Origin: DATMER01 sp040349255
GTDB lineage: Bacteria > Acidobacteriota > Thermoanaerobaculia > Multivoradales > UBA5704
DNA: 64,000 nucleotides
Direction: 5' to 3'
Assembly (NCBI GenBank): GCA_040349255.1
Contig: JBEQUE010000085.1
Location: forward strand, 1-64,000
The notes under the pieces are model-generated. The model did not search any database and was not told the DNA's origin. It saw nothing but the letters and a program-made list of their open reading frames with translations. Shown piece after piece: positions 18,801-38,245 of the stretch; within the stretch, counting starts at the first letter, position 1, and the number at the start of each line of letters is the position of its first letter. A program made the translations under genes and the position numbers.

Positions 18801-20669
18801 ATGTGCGGCTTCGTCGGCTACCTGGACCTGCGCGGGGAGCGCGACGTGGATCGCGAAGCGCTGGCCCGGATGACCGGCCGCCTGGTGCATCGCGGGCCGG
18901 ATTCGGACGGGTATTTCTTCGGCAACGCGGCGGCGCTCGGGTTCCGGCGGCTGAGCATCATCGACCTCGAGACCGGCGATCAGCCGCTCTACAACGAGGA
19001 CCGCTCGGTCGTCGTGGTGTGCAACGGCGAGATCTACAACTACCGGGAGCTGCGGTCCGAGCTCGTCTCGAAGGGCCACCGCTTCGTTTCGAGGAGCGAT
19101 GTGGAGGTGCTGGTGCACCTGTATGAGGAGAGCGGTCCGGGGCTCCTCGATCGGCTGAACGGGCAGTTCGCGTTTGCCGTCTACGACAGCCGGCAGAGGG
19201 AGCTGCTGCTGGCGAGAGATCCGTTCGGCATCAACCCGCTCTACTACACGGTCGTGGACGGCATCCTCCTTTTCGGCTCCGAGATCAAGGCTCTCCTGGA
19301 GCATCCGGGCGTGCCGCGGCAGGTCGATCTGACCGGCCTGGACCAGGTGCTTTCGTTCCCGGGGGTCGTCAGCCCGCGGACGATGTTCAAGGGAATCCAG
19401 AGCCTGCCGCCGGGGCACTACCTGAGGGCGGCCCGCGGCACGGTCGAGGTCCGTGAGTACTGGGACCTGGTCTATCCGGAGATCGGCGAGCCGGCGGACG
19501 GCAGGCCGGAGAGCTATTACAAGGATCGGCTGGCGGAGATCCTCTCGCGCTCGGTGGAGTACCGGCTGCAGGCCGACGTCCCGGCCGGCTGCTACCTGAG
19601 CGGCGGGATGGATTCGTCCCTGGTCGCGGCCCTGATCGAGCGCGTGTCGCCGGGCGTGCCCCGGCACTCCTTCTCGGTGGCCTTCGCGGACGGCGAGATC
19701 TCGGAGGTCCGGTACCAGAAGATCATGACCGAGAGGCTGAGCAACCAGCATCACGAGATCTTTTTCGACTGGTCGGCGATCGCCGAGCGCCTCCCGGAGA
19801 TGGTGTACCACTGCGAGTGCCCGGTGAAGGAGACGTTCAACACCTGCGCGCTCGCGCTGTCCGAAGCCGCCCGCCGGGCCGGAGTGCCCGTGATCCTGGC
19901 GGGGCAGGGAGCGGACGAGCTCTTCGCCGGCTACATGGGCTACCGGTTCGACCGTCTCGGACTCCGCAATGGAGAGAGGGATGGGCTCGACGACCTGCTC
20001 GAAGCCGAGCTGCGCGAGCAGCTCTGGGGCGACGCGGACATCTTCTACGAGATGGACTACCACGCGTTCCGCGAGACCAAGCTGGCCTTCTACTCGCCCG
20101 CGGTCGCCGAGTCCCTCGGGGAGTTCGACTGCTACAACTTCGACCTGGTGAACCGCGAGCGCCTGCGCAACCGCGACTACATCCACCAGCGCTCGTACCT
20201 CGATTTCAAGCTGCGGCTGGCGGACCATCTGCTTTCGGACCACGGGGACAAGATGCTCCTCGCCCACTCCATCGAAGGGCGCTACCCCTTCCTGGACGTC
20301 GAGCTCGTCGATTTCGCGCGACAGATCCCGCCCCAGCTCAAGCTGAAGGGTTTCGACGAGAAATACATCCTCAAGCAGGTCGCTCTCGACCTGGTGCCGC
20401 GGCAGATCGTCGAGCGGGAGAAGTTCGGGTTCCGGGCGCCGGGCAGCCCGTATCTCCTGCAGCAGGGGATCGAATGGGTCCGGGACCTGCTGTCGCGGGA
20501 CCGGGTCGAGCGCCAGGGCTACTTCAACGCGGACGTCGTCGAGAGGCTCAAGAGCCGCTACTCCCAACCGGGCTTCACGCTGAATCCCCACCTGGACGTG
20601 GATCTCCTGATGATCGTTCTCACCTTCAATCTCCTGCTCGACCGGTTCGGTCTGCCGGATTGCAACTGA
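18801..20669 (+). CDS. Asparagine synthase (glutamine-hydrolysing), cluster-embedded
   Basis: 622 aa, about the usual AsnB length. The N-terminal class-II glutaminase starts MCGFVGYLD; Cys2 becomes the nucleophile after Met removal. It continues with HRGPDSDG, GFRRLSIIDLETGDQPLYNED and CNGEIYNYREL. The C-terminal ATP-pyrophosphatase domain has the PPi loop SGGMDSS near residue 270. The enzyme transfers glutamine-derived ammonia to an AMP-activated carboxylate. It starts one base after the LLM stop and is followed 13 bp later by NRPS-3, so it is part of the biosynthetic operon. Two roles fit: supply of free Asn, or amidation of a carboxyl group on the product. The second is attractive because A2 of NRPS-1 has an Asp-like pocket and the thioesterase would release an acid. 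Both are inferences. Confidence 0.93.
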   Translation: MCGFVGYLDLRGERDVDREALARMTGRLVHRGPDSDGYFFGNAAALGFRRLSIIDLETGDQPLYNEDRSVVVVCNGEIYNYRELRSELVSKGHRFVSRSDVEVLVHLYEESGPGLLDRLNGQFAFAVYDSRQRELLLARDPFGINPLYYTVVDGILLFGSEIKALLEHPGVPRQVDLTGLDQVLSFPGVVSPRTMFKGIQSLPPGHYLRAARGTVEVREYWDLVYPEIGEPADGRPESYYKDRLAEILSRSVEYRLQADVPAGCYLSGGMDSSLVAALIERVSPGVPRHSFSVAFADGEISEVRYQKIMTERLSNQHHEIFFDWSAIAERLPEMVYHCECPVKETFNTCALALSEAARRAGVPVILAGQGADELFAGYMGYRFDRLGLRNGERDGLDDLLEAELREQLWGDADIFYEMDYHAFRETKLAFYSPAVAESLGEFDCYNFDLVNRERLRNRDYIHQRSYLDFKLRLADHLLSDHGDKMLLAHSIEGRYPFLDVELVDFARQIPPQLKLKGFDEKYILKQVALDLVPRQIVEREKFGFRAPGSPYLLQQGIEWVRDLLSRDRVERQGYFNADVVERLKSRYSQPGFTLNPHLDVDLLMIVLTFNLLLDRFGLPDCN

Positions 20670-20682
20670 GGGTTTCTTGCCG

Positions 20683-23600
20683 ATGAGCTTTGAAAGCGTG
20701 CAGGAGCTCTTCTGTCGGGTCGCGGACCGCGACCGTTCGCGGCCGGCGATCGAGGCCGGCGAGCTCCGGCTGACCTACGGCGAGGTCGAGGACCGTTCGA
20801 ACAACCTCGCCAACCTTCTCGCCGGCTCCGGCGTGGAGAAGGGAGACCTCGTCGGCATCCTGGCCGAGGATCCCGTCGACGTGGTGATCTCGATCCTGGC
20901 CTGCCTCAAGGCCGGGCTCGTGTTCGTGCCGCTCGATCCCCGCGTGCCGGTGCCCAGGCTCGCGCTCCTCCTGGAGGAGGTTGCGCCGCGCCGGCTCCTG
21001 GTCGAGTCCGGTTTCGCGGCGCTCGCGGGAAATGGCGTCGAGGTGTTTCTCCTGGAACAGGGTCTGGTCGCCGGGGAGACGTCCTGGAACCCGGAGAGGC
21101 GCCTGGAGCCGGCCGAGCCCGACCAGATGTGCTACGTCTACTTCACCTCGGGCTCGACCGGCCGGCCGAAGGGGATCGCCGGCCGTCTCAAGGCGATCGA
21201 TCACTTCATCCGCTGGCAGATGGACACGTTCGAGGTGGGGGAGGGGACGCGCGTCAGCCAGTTGACGAACCCGGCCTTCGACGCCTCCCTGCGCGACTTC
21301 TTTCTGCCGCTCTGCGCGGGAGGGACGATCTGCGCGCCGCCCGACCGGGACCTGATCCTCGATCCCGGCCGCCTGTCGCGCTGGCTCGACGAGCAACGGG
21401 TCGAGGTCGTCCACTGCGTGCCCTCCCTGTTCCGCGCGCTGCTCAACGACGGGCTCGATCCGGAACGCTTTTCGGCCCTCCGCCTCGTCTTCCTCGCCGG
21501 GGAGCCCCTGCTGCCTTCCGACGTGGCGCGCTGGAGCGAGGTCTACGGCGACCGGATCCGGCTGATCAATCTGTACGGACCGTCGGAAACGACGATGGTC
21601 AAGCTCTTCCACTGCGTCGAGGCGGCGGATCGCGAGCGCCGGTTCATCCCGATCGGGAAGCCCATGCGGGGCGCGCGGGCCGTGGTCGTCGACGCGAAGA
21701 ACCGCGCCTGCGCGCCCGGCCAGATCGGGGAGATCCTGATCCGCACCCCCTTCCGCTCGCTGGGGTACTTCAACCGCCCGGACCTCACGCGGGAGGTGTT
21801 CGTCCAGAGCCCGTTCAGCGACAACCCCGACGACATCGTGTACAGGACCGGCGACCTCGGGCGTCTGCTGGCGGACGGCAACCTCGAGTTCCTGGGCCGC
21901 AAGGACCACCAGGTCAAGATCCGCGGCGCGCGCATCGAGCTGGCCGAAGTCGAGGACCGCCTGCGCGCCCATCCCGCCGTGCAGGACCAGGTCGTGGTCG
22001 ATCGCGACGACGCGGCGGGCAACAAGTTCCTCTGCGCCTACGTAGTGCTGCGGGAGAAGGTCGATCCGGGCGCGCTGCGCGAGTTCCTCGCCGTCCATCT
22101 GCCGGAGGTGGCGATCCCCACGTCGTTCGTGGTGCTCGACGAGCTGCCGCGCACGATCTCCGGCAAGGTGGACCGCCGCGCCCTGCCCGCGCCCGTGACC
22201 GCGCGGCGCGGCGCCGATGGCGAGGCCGGACCGCGCAATGCCGTGGAGGAGCTGCTGGCCTCCCTCTGGGCCGAGGTCCTGCGCGCCGACAGGATCGGGA
22301 TCCACGATCATTTCTTCGCGATCGGCGGCCACTCCCTGCTCGCCACACAGGTGCTCTCGCGGGTCCGCCGGGTGTTCGGCGTCGAGGTCTCGCTGCGCAG
22401 CTTCTTCGCCGCGCCCACGATCGCCGGCCTGGCCCGGCGGATCGCCGGGGAGGGCCGCATCGAAGGCGCGGAGGCGGAGCCCCTGGAGCGCGTGCCGCGG
22501 GAGGGCCGCCTGCCGCTCTCATTCGCGCAGGAACGGCTCTGGTTCCTCGACCGCCTGGCCCCGGGCAGCGCGGCCTACAACCTCGGCGCCGCGCTCCGCC
22601 TGGAGGGCGACCTCTCCGGGCCGTCTCTCTCTCGCGCGCTCACGGAGATGGCGCGCCGCCACGAGAGCCTGCGTACCGTGTTCCGGATCGAGAAGGGGCA
22701 GCCGTTCCAGGAGATCCCGCCGGCCGCGCCGGTGGCCATGCCGGTGATCGACCTCGGCGGACTGCCCGCGGAGCGCCGCGACGGGCTTGCGCGCAGCCTG
22801 GTCTCCGCCGTGGTGCGCGGCCCGTTCGACCTGGCCCGCGGCCCCCTGATGCGCGCGGCCCTCCTGCGGCTGGCCGGGCGGGAGCACATCCTGGTCGTCG
22901 CCATGCACCACATCGTCACCGACGGCTGGTCGCACGAGATCTTCGCCCGCGAGCTGGGCCACCTCTACGAGGCATACTCGCGCGGGGCGGAGCCCTCCCT
23001 GCCGGAGCTCCCCATCCAGTACGCCGACTTTGCCGCCTGGCAGCGGCGGCGCCTCCAGGGGGACTACCTGGAAACGCTCCTCGGCTACTGGCGCCAGCAG
23101 CTCGGCCCTTCCGTGCCGGTCCTCGGCCTGCCCGTGGACCGCCCCCGGCCGCCGGTCCAGACCACGCGCGGGGAGAGCCGGACCTTCGACCTCCCCGAGG
23201 CCCTCTCGGGCGAGCTCGCGCGGCTGAGCCGGAAGTCCGACGCCACTCTGTTCATGACCCTGATGGCCGCCTTCCAGATCCTGCTTTCGCGGTACGCCGG
23301 GCAGGAGGATTTCTGTGTCGGAGCTCCCATCGCCGGACGGACCCGGCTGGAGACCGAGGGGCTGATCGGCCTCTTCATCAACACGCTGGTGATCCGGGCG
23401 AGCCTGTCGTCGGCCGCGGGCTTCCCGGCCCTGCTGGCGCGGGTGCGCGAAACGGTCCTGGGTGCCGAGGCCCACCAGGAGCTGCCCTTCGAGAAGCTGG
23501 TCGAGGAGCTTCACCCCCAGCGCGACCTGCAGCACTCGCCGCTCTTTCAGGTCATGCTGATCCTGCAGAACGCCCCGCGCTCCGAGCTCCGGTTGCCCGG

Positions 23601-25728
23601 GTTGGAGCTGCGCAGCCTGCCGGCCGAGAGCGGCGGCGCGAAGTTCGACCTCACTCTCGGGATGACCGAAGCCGGCGGCCGGCTCCAGGGCTACCTGGAG
23701 TACAACGCCGACCTGTTCGACGCCGCCGGCATGGCCCGGATGCTCGGGCATTTCGAGACCCTGCTGGGCGGCATCGCGGCGCAGCCGGAGAGCGAGCTCC
23801 GCGACCTGCCGCTCCTCGGCGAGGCCGAGCGCGAGCAGCTCCGGTCCGGGTGGGCCGACACGGCGGCGACCTGGCCGGCCGCGGACCGTCTCCATACCCT
23901 CTTCGAGGAACGGGTCCGGGAGTTTCCGGACGCTCCGGCCCTGGTCTTCGAGGAGCGCACGCTCACCTACGGCGAGCTCGACTCCGCGGCGAACCGTCTG
24001 GCGCGCCACCTGCGCGCCCAGGGGATCGGCCCGGACGTGCCGGTCGGCCTCAGCCTGGAGCGTTCGGCCGACCTCGTGGTGAGCCTGCTCGGCATTCTCA
24101 AGGCCGGCGGAGCCTACCTGCCGCTCGATCCGCATTACCCGGTCCAGAGGCTCGCCTTCATGCTGGAGGATTCGGGGGCTCCGCTGCTCCTGACCCAGGA
24201 GTCTCTCCGGGAGCGCTTCGCCGGCTCCGGTGTCCGGGTCCTGACGCTGGAGTCCCTGCCCGTCGAAAGCCCCGAGCCAGCGGGAGTCGAAGTCGACGCC
24301 GAGAACCTGGCCTACGTCCTCTACACCTCCGGCTCGACCGGGAGGCCGAAGGGCGTCGGAATCCCGCATCGGGCGGTGACCAACTTCCTGCGTTCCATGG
24401 CCGGGAGGCTGGAGCTGGGCCGGTCCGACCGCCTGCTTGCCGTGACCTCCCTCTCGTTCGACATCGCGGGTCTGGAGATCTTCCTGCCCCTGGCCGTGGG
24501 CGGGAGCGTCGAGATCGCGTCGCGCGAGACGACCCTCGACGGCCGGCAGTTGAGAGCCCGCCTGGAGGAGGGAGGGCCAACCAGGGGAACAACCGTGCTC
24601 CAGAGCACGCCTTCGACCTGGCGGATGCTCCTGGAGGCGGGCTGGTCGGGAGACGGCGTTCAGGTCCTCTGTGGGGGCGAGCCCCTGCCGCGCAAGCTGG
24701 CCAACGATCTGGCGGGCCGGCGCGCGTGGAACCTGTACGGCCCCACCGAGACCACGATCTGGTCGACCGTCGCTCCCATCACCTCCGGAGGGCCCGGCGA
24801 GCCCGTGCCCATCGGGCGTCCGATCGACAACACGACGGTCCTGCTCCTGGATCGGGACCTCAACCCGGTCCCGAGGGGGGCGGCCGGAGAGGTTTTCCTC
24901 GGCGGGCTCGGGGTCGCCCGCGGTTATCTCGGCCGGCCGGATCTCACGGCGGAGAGGTTCGTGCCCTCGCCCTTCCCGGCACGGGAAGGGGAGCGCCTCT
25001 ACCGGACCGGAGATCTCGCGCGCCACGGGCCGGACGGGGAGCTGCAGTTCCTGGGGCGGATCGACGGCCTGGTGAAGCTGCGCGGCTTCCGCATCGAGAC
25101 GGGCGAGATCGAGGCCCTGCTCGAACGGATTCCGGGCGTGCGCCAGGCGGTCGTCGTCCTGCGCGAGGACGTGCCCGGCGACCGCAGGCTGGTCGCCTAT
25201 CTGACGCCCGGGGAGGGCGGCGTGCCGCGGGTCGGGGATCTGCTGGCGGCGCTCAAGCAGGATCTCCCCGAGTACATGCTGCCGTCGGGCTTCGTGACGC
25301 TGGAGGCCTTTCCTCTCACGCCCAACGGCAAGGTAGACCGCCGGGCCCTGCCCGCCCCGGAAGGCGCGCGTCCGGACCTCGGCACCGCGTACGTGGCGCC
25401 GCGCGGCGCCATCGAGCGGACGATGGCCGAGATCTGGCGCGACGTGCTGCGGGTCGAGAAGGTGGGAGCGCACGACAACTTCTTCGACCTGGGCGGCCAG
25501 TCCCTGCTGCTGATCCAGGTCCACGCCCGGCTCTCCGAGGAGCTCGGGCAGGACCTGTCGTTGATCGAGCTGTTCCAGTATCCGACCCTCGCCTCCCTGT
25601 CCGCCCACCTGGCCCGCCGCGGCGACGATCAGCTCGCGCAGGCCCGGGAGGAGAAGCACATCGTGGGTCTGCTCGCCGGGCGCGAGCGGCTCAGCCGGCG
25701 GCGGGCCGGCGGAGCCATGGAGGCCTGA
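20683..25728 (+). CDS. NRPS-3: A-T-C-A-T
   Basis: 1681-aa NRPS. Start chosen at ATG 20683, with GAGGG at 20668-20672 well spaced; the upstream TTG (20677) is too close to it. Domains: A6 20690-22190 (TSGSTGRPKGIAGRLK near 21150); T6 22220-22440 (GGHSLLATQ); C7 22500-23850 (HHIVTDGWS near 22907); A7 23880-25350 (TSGSTGRPKGVG); T7 25380-25620 (DNFFDLGGQSLLLIQ). A6 pocket reads DARHFALMV, unlike any code I know; the segment after its TSGSTG (GRLKAIDHFIRW) marks an unusual A subgroup. A7 reads DILQLGLIW, a known glycine code. No C domain precedes A6, so it probably serves the C domain that ends NRPS-2. The C-terminal basic tail (GRERLSRRRAGG) resembles linkers seen where an NRPS hands over to a PKS ketosynthase, which is what follows. 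Confidence 0.95.
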   Translation: MSFESVQELFCRVADRDRSRPAIEAGELRLTYGEVEDRSNNLANLLAGSGVEKGDLVGILAEDPVDVVISILACLKAGLVFVPLDPRVPVPRLALLLEEVAPRRLLVESGFAALAGNGVEVFLLEQGLVAGETSWNPERRLEPAEPDQMCYVYFTSGSTGRPKGIAGRLKAIDHFIRWQMDTFEVGEGTRVSQLTNPAFDASLRDFFLPLCAGGTICAPPDRDLILDPGRLSRWLDEQRVEVVHCVPSLFRALLNDGLDPERFSALRLVFLAGEPLLPSDVARWSEVYGDRIRLINLYGPSETTMVKLFHCVEAADRERRFIPIGKPMRGARAVVVDAKNRACAPGQIGEILIRTPFRSLGYFNRPDLTREVFVQSPFSDNPDDIVYRTGDLGRLLADGNLEFLGRKDHQVKIRGARIELAEVEDRLRAHPAVQDQVVVDRDDAAGNKFLCAYVVLREKVDPGALREFLAVHLPEVAIPTSFVVLDELPRTISGKVDRRALPAPVTARRGADGEAGPRNAVEELLASLWAEVLRADRIGIHDHFFAIGGHSLLATQVLSRVRRVFGVEVSLRSFFAAPTIAGLARRIAGEGRIEGAEAEPLERVPREGRLPLSFAQERLWFLDRLAPGSAAYNLGAALRLEGDLSGPSLSRALTEMARRHESLRTVFRIEKGQPFQEIPPAAPVAMPVIDLGGLPAERRDGLARSLVSAVVRGPFDLARGPLMRAALLRLAGREHILVVAMHHIVTDGWSHEIFARELGHLYEAYSRGAEPSLPELPIQYADFAAWQRRRLQGDYLETLLGYWRQQLGPSVPVLGLPVDRPRPPVQTTRGESRTFDLPEALSGELARLSRKSDATLFMTLMAAFQILLSRYAGQEDFCVGAPIAGRTRLETEGLIGLFINTLVIRASLSSAAGFPALLARVRETVLGAEAHQELPFEKLVEELHPQRDLQHSPLFQVMLILQNAPRSELRLPGLELRSLPAESGGAKFDLTLGMTEAGGRLQGYLEYNADLFDAAGMARMLGHFETLLGGIAAQPESELRDLPLLGEAEREQLRSGWADTAATWPAADRLHTLFEERVREFPDAPALVFEERTLTYGELDSAANRLARHLRAQGIGPDVPVGLSLERSADLVVSLLGILKAGGAYLPLDPHYPVQRLAFMLEDSGAPLLLTQESLRERFAGSGVRVLTLESLPVESPEPAGVEVDAENLAYVLYTSGSTGRPKGVGIPHRAVTNFLRSMAGRLELGRSDRLLAVTSLSFDIAGLEIFLPLAVGGSVEIASRETTLDGRQLRARLEEGGPTRGTTVLQSTPSTWRMLLEAGWSGDGVQVLCGGEPLPRKLANDLAGRRAWNLYGPTETTIWSTVAPITSGGPGEPVPIGRPIDNTTVLLLDRDLNPVPRGAAGEVFLGGLGVARGYLGRPDLTAERFVPSPFPAREGERLYRTGDLARHGPDGELQFLGRIDGLVKLRGFRIETGEIEALLERIPGVRQAVVVLREDVPGDRRLVAYLTPGEGGVPRVGDLLAALKQDLPEYMLPSGFVTLEAFPLTPNGKVDRRALPAPEGARPDLGTAYVAPRGAIERTMAEIWRDVLRVEKVGAHDNFFDLGGQSLLLIQVHARLSEELGQDLSLIELFQYPTLASLSAHLARRGDDQLAQAREEKHIVGLLAGRERLSRRRAGGAMEA

Positions 25729-25730
25729 GG

Positions 25731-35836
<10,106 letters not shown>

Positions 35837-35840
<4 letters not shown>

Positions 35841-38236
35841 AGGACCTGCGGTGGGCTCTCCGCACCCTGCTCAAGGATCCGGTCTTCACCCTGGTCGCCG
35901 TGCTGACCCTGGGCCTCGGGATCGGCGCGAGCTCCGCGATCTTCAGCGTGGTCGACGGCCTCGCGCTGCGGGCCCTCCCGTATGACGAGGCCGACCGGCT
36001 GGTGCAGGTCTGGCCCGCCCACTCCTTCTCGGCGGCCGAGTTCCTCGAGCTGCGCAAGCAGAGCGGCGCCTACGAGAGCCTCGCCCTGTTCAACGGCCAG
36101 CAGACCCTGGCGCTGACCGGACTGGATCAGCCGGTCGAGATCTTCGGCGCCCGGGTGACCGCCGGCTTCTTCTCGCTGCTCCGCGTGCAGGCGGCCCTGG
36201 GCCACACCTTCGAGCCCGGCGAGGACCAGCCCGGCAGGGACCATGTCGCCGTCCTGAGCCACGACGCCTGGGAGCGGCTGTTCGGCGCCGACCCGAAGAT
36301 CCTCGGCCGGCAGATCCAGTTGGACGGCGCGGGCTACACCGTCGTCGGCGTGATGGCGAAGGGCTTCCAGGCCCTGGAGACCGGGACCGAGCTCTGGCTG
36401 CCCATGACCCTCGATCCGGCGGCGACCGATTTCAAGGTCCGCTACTCCCAGCTCCTCGGCCGTCTCGCCAAGGGATCGGGCCCGCAGGCCGCGACCGCCG
36501 AGATGGGCGCGATCGCGCGGCGGATGAAGGACGAGTTCGGCTACACCGACGAGGACGTCGCCGGCGCCGCAGTCCTGCCGCTCCGGGAGACCCTGGCGGG
36601 CAGCTTCAAGCGCACCCTCCTGATGCTCCTGCTGGCGGTGGGGCTCGTGCTGCTCGTCGCCTGCGCCAACGTCGCCCACCTGCAGCTCGCCCGGGCGACG
36701 AAGCGCGGAAGAGAGATCGGCATCCGCCTCGCCCTCGGCGTCGGGCGGGGCCGGCTCATGCGCCAGCTCGTGGTCGAAAGCCTCCTGCTGGCGCTGATCG
36801 GCGGCGCCCTGGGCCTGCTGATCGCGAGCTGGGGCGTGCGGCTCCTGGTCGCCGGCCTGCCGCCGACGACGCCGCGCCTGGACGAGGTCGGGATCGACGG
36901 CCGCGTCCTGCTGTTCTCCCTGGCGCTCTCCCTCCTGTCCGGCCTCCTCTTCGGGCTGGTGCCCGCCTTCCACAGCGCGCGGGCCGACCTGCAGCCGCTC
37001 CTCAAGGATGGCAGTCCTGGCGCCGGTGGCTCCGGCGGAGCCGGGAGGCGCGGGTTCTCCGACGCGCTCGTGGCGCTCCAGGTCTGTCTGGCGTTCGTGC
37101 TGGTGGTCGGGGCGGGGCTCATGGTCAAGAGCATCCTGCGCCTGCAGCAGGTGGACCCGGGCTTCCGCTCCGAGAACCTCCTCGCCCTGCGGCTGAGCCC
37201 GTCGGACACGCGCTACGAGACCTCCGTGCAGGTGGCGGAGCTCTATGAGCAGATCCTCGCGCGCCTGGCGCGGCTGCCGGGCGTGGAGTCGGTCGCCGCC
37301 ACCCAGTTCGCGCCTCTGGGCGGAGAGGGCTTCGCCGCCAAGCTGACGGTCGAGGGTCGGCCGCAGGAGCCCGGCGCGCCCCCGGAGCGCGCGGACCGCC
37401 GGGTGGTCTCGCCGAGCTACTTCGAGACCCTGCGCATCCCACTCGAAGAGGGCCGGGGGTTCACGGCGGCGGACACCTTCGAGGGGCAGCAGGTCGCGGT
37501 GATCAACGCCAGCATGGCCCGCCGCTACTGGCCGGGCCAGAGCGCGCTCGGCAAGCGCATCCAGACCGGCATGGACCAGCCCGACGAATGGATCACCATC
37601 GTGGGCGTGGTCGGGGACGTCAAGAACAAGAGTCTCAGCTCGGGCGAGGAGATCCAGATGTACCGGCCCCAGCGCCAGGCGGGCCGCTTCCCGGCCAAGC
37701 GCATGACCCTGATCCTGCGCGGCCGGCGGGAGCCCCTGTCCCTGGTCCGGGACGCCCGGGCGACGATCTGGTCGGTCGACCGGGAAGTGCCGATCTCCAG
37801 GATCACCACCATGGACGAGGTCGTCCACGGCTCGATCTCCGGGCCGCGCTGGATCATGCAACTGCTGTCCGCCTTCGCGAACCTGGTGCTGATCCTGGGC
37901 GCGGTGAGCATCTACGGGATCATCTCCTACAGCGTCGGCCGCCGCACCCGGGAGATCGGGCTGCGGATGAGCCTCGGAGCCACCCGCAAGGACGTCCTGG
38001 AGCTGATCGTGGGCCATGCGATGGGGCCCGTTCTGATCGGGCTCGCGCTCGGCTTCGTGGTCTCCCTCGGACTGACCCGGTTCCTGGCCGGCCAGCTCTT
38101 CGAGGTCAGCAGCACCGACCCCGCGACCTTCGCCGTCAGCTTCCTGCTGCTCACCCTGGTGGCGCTGTTCTCCAGCCTGATCCCCGCGCGCCGGGCGGCC
38201 CAGGTCGATCCGATGGTGATCCTGCGCGCCGGATAG
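35837..38236 (+). CDS. ABC transporter permease, FtsX/MacB type without ATPase (ADOP-like)
   Basis: 799 aa starting MKDLRWALRTLLKDPVFT, then a first transmembrane segment (TLVAVLTLGLGIGASSAIFSV) and a MacB periplasmic-core-like region. Three membrane helices follow around residues 255-365, then a second soluble region and a final three-helix FtsX block (residues 670-795, ARRAAQVDPM near the end). Two FtsX units in one chain with no ATPase domain match the 'acidobacterial duplicated orphan permease' pattern. The family presumably needs an ATPase encoded elsewhere, and its substrates are mostly unknown. Its ATG overlaps the stop of the thioesterase-bearing synthase (ATGA), so it is translationally coupled to the biosynthetic genes; export of the product is a reasonable inference. 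No ABC ATPase gene is in the window. Confidence 0.9.
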
Positions 38237-38245
38237 GAGACCGCC

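Noticed and set aside
18801..20669. Housekeeping asparagine synthetase accidentally next to the cluster
   Set aside because: It is packed between synthase genes with 1-bp and 13-bp gaps in the same direction, so pathway membership is much more likely.
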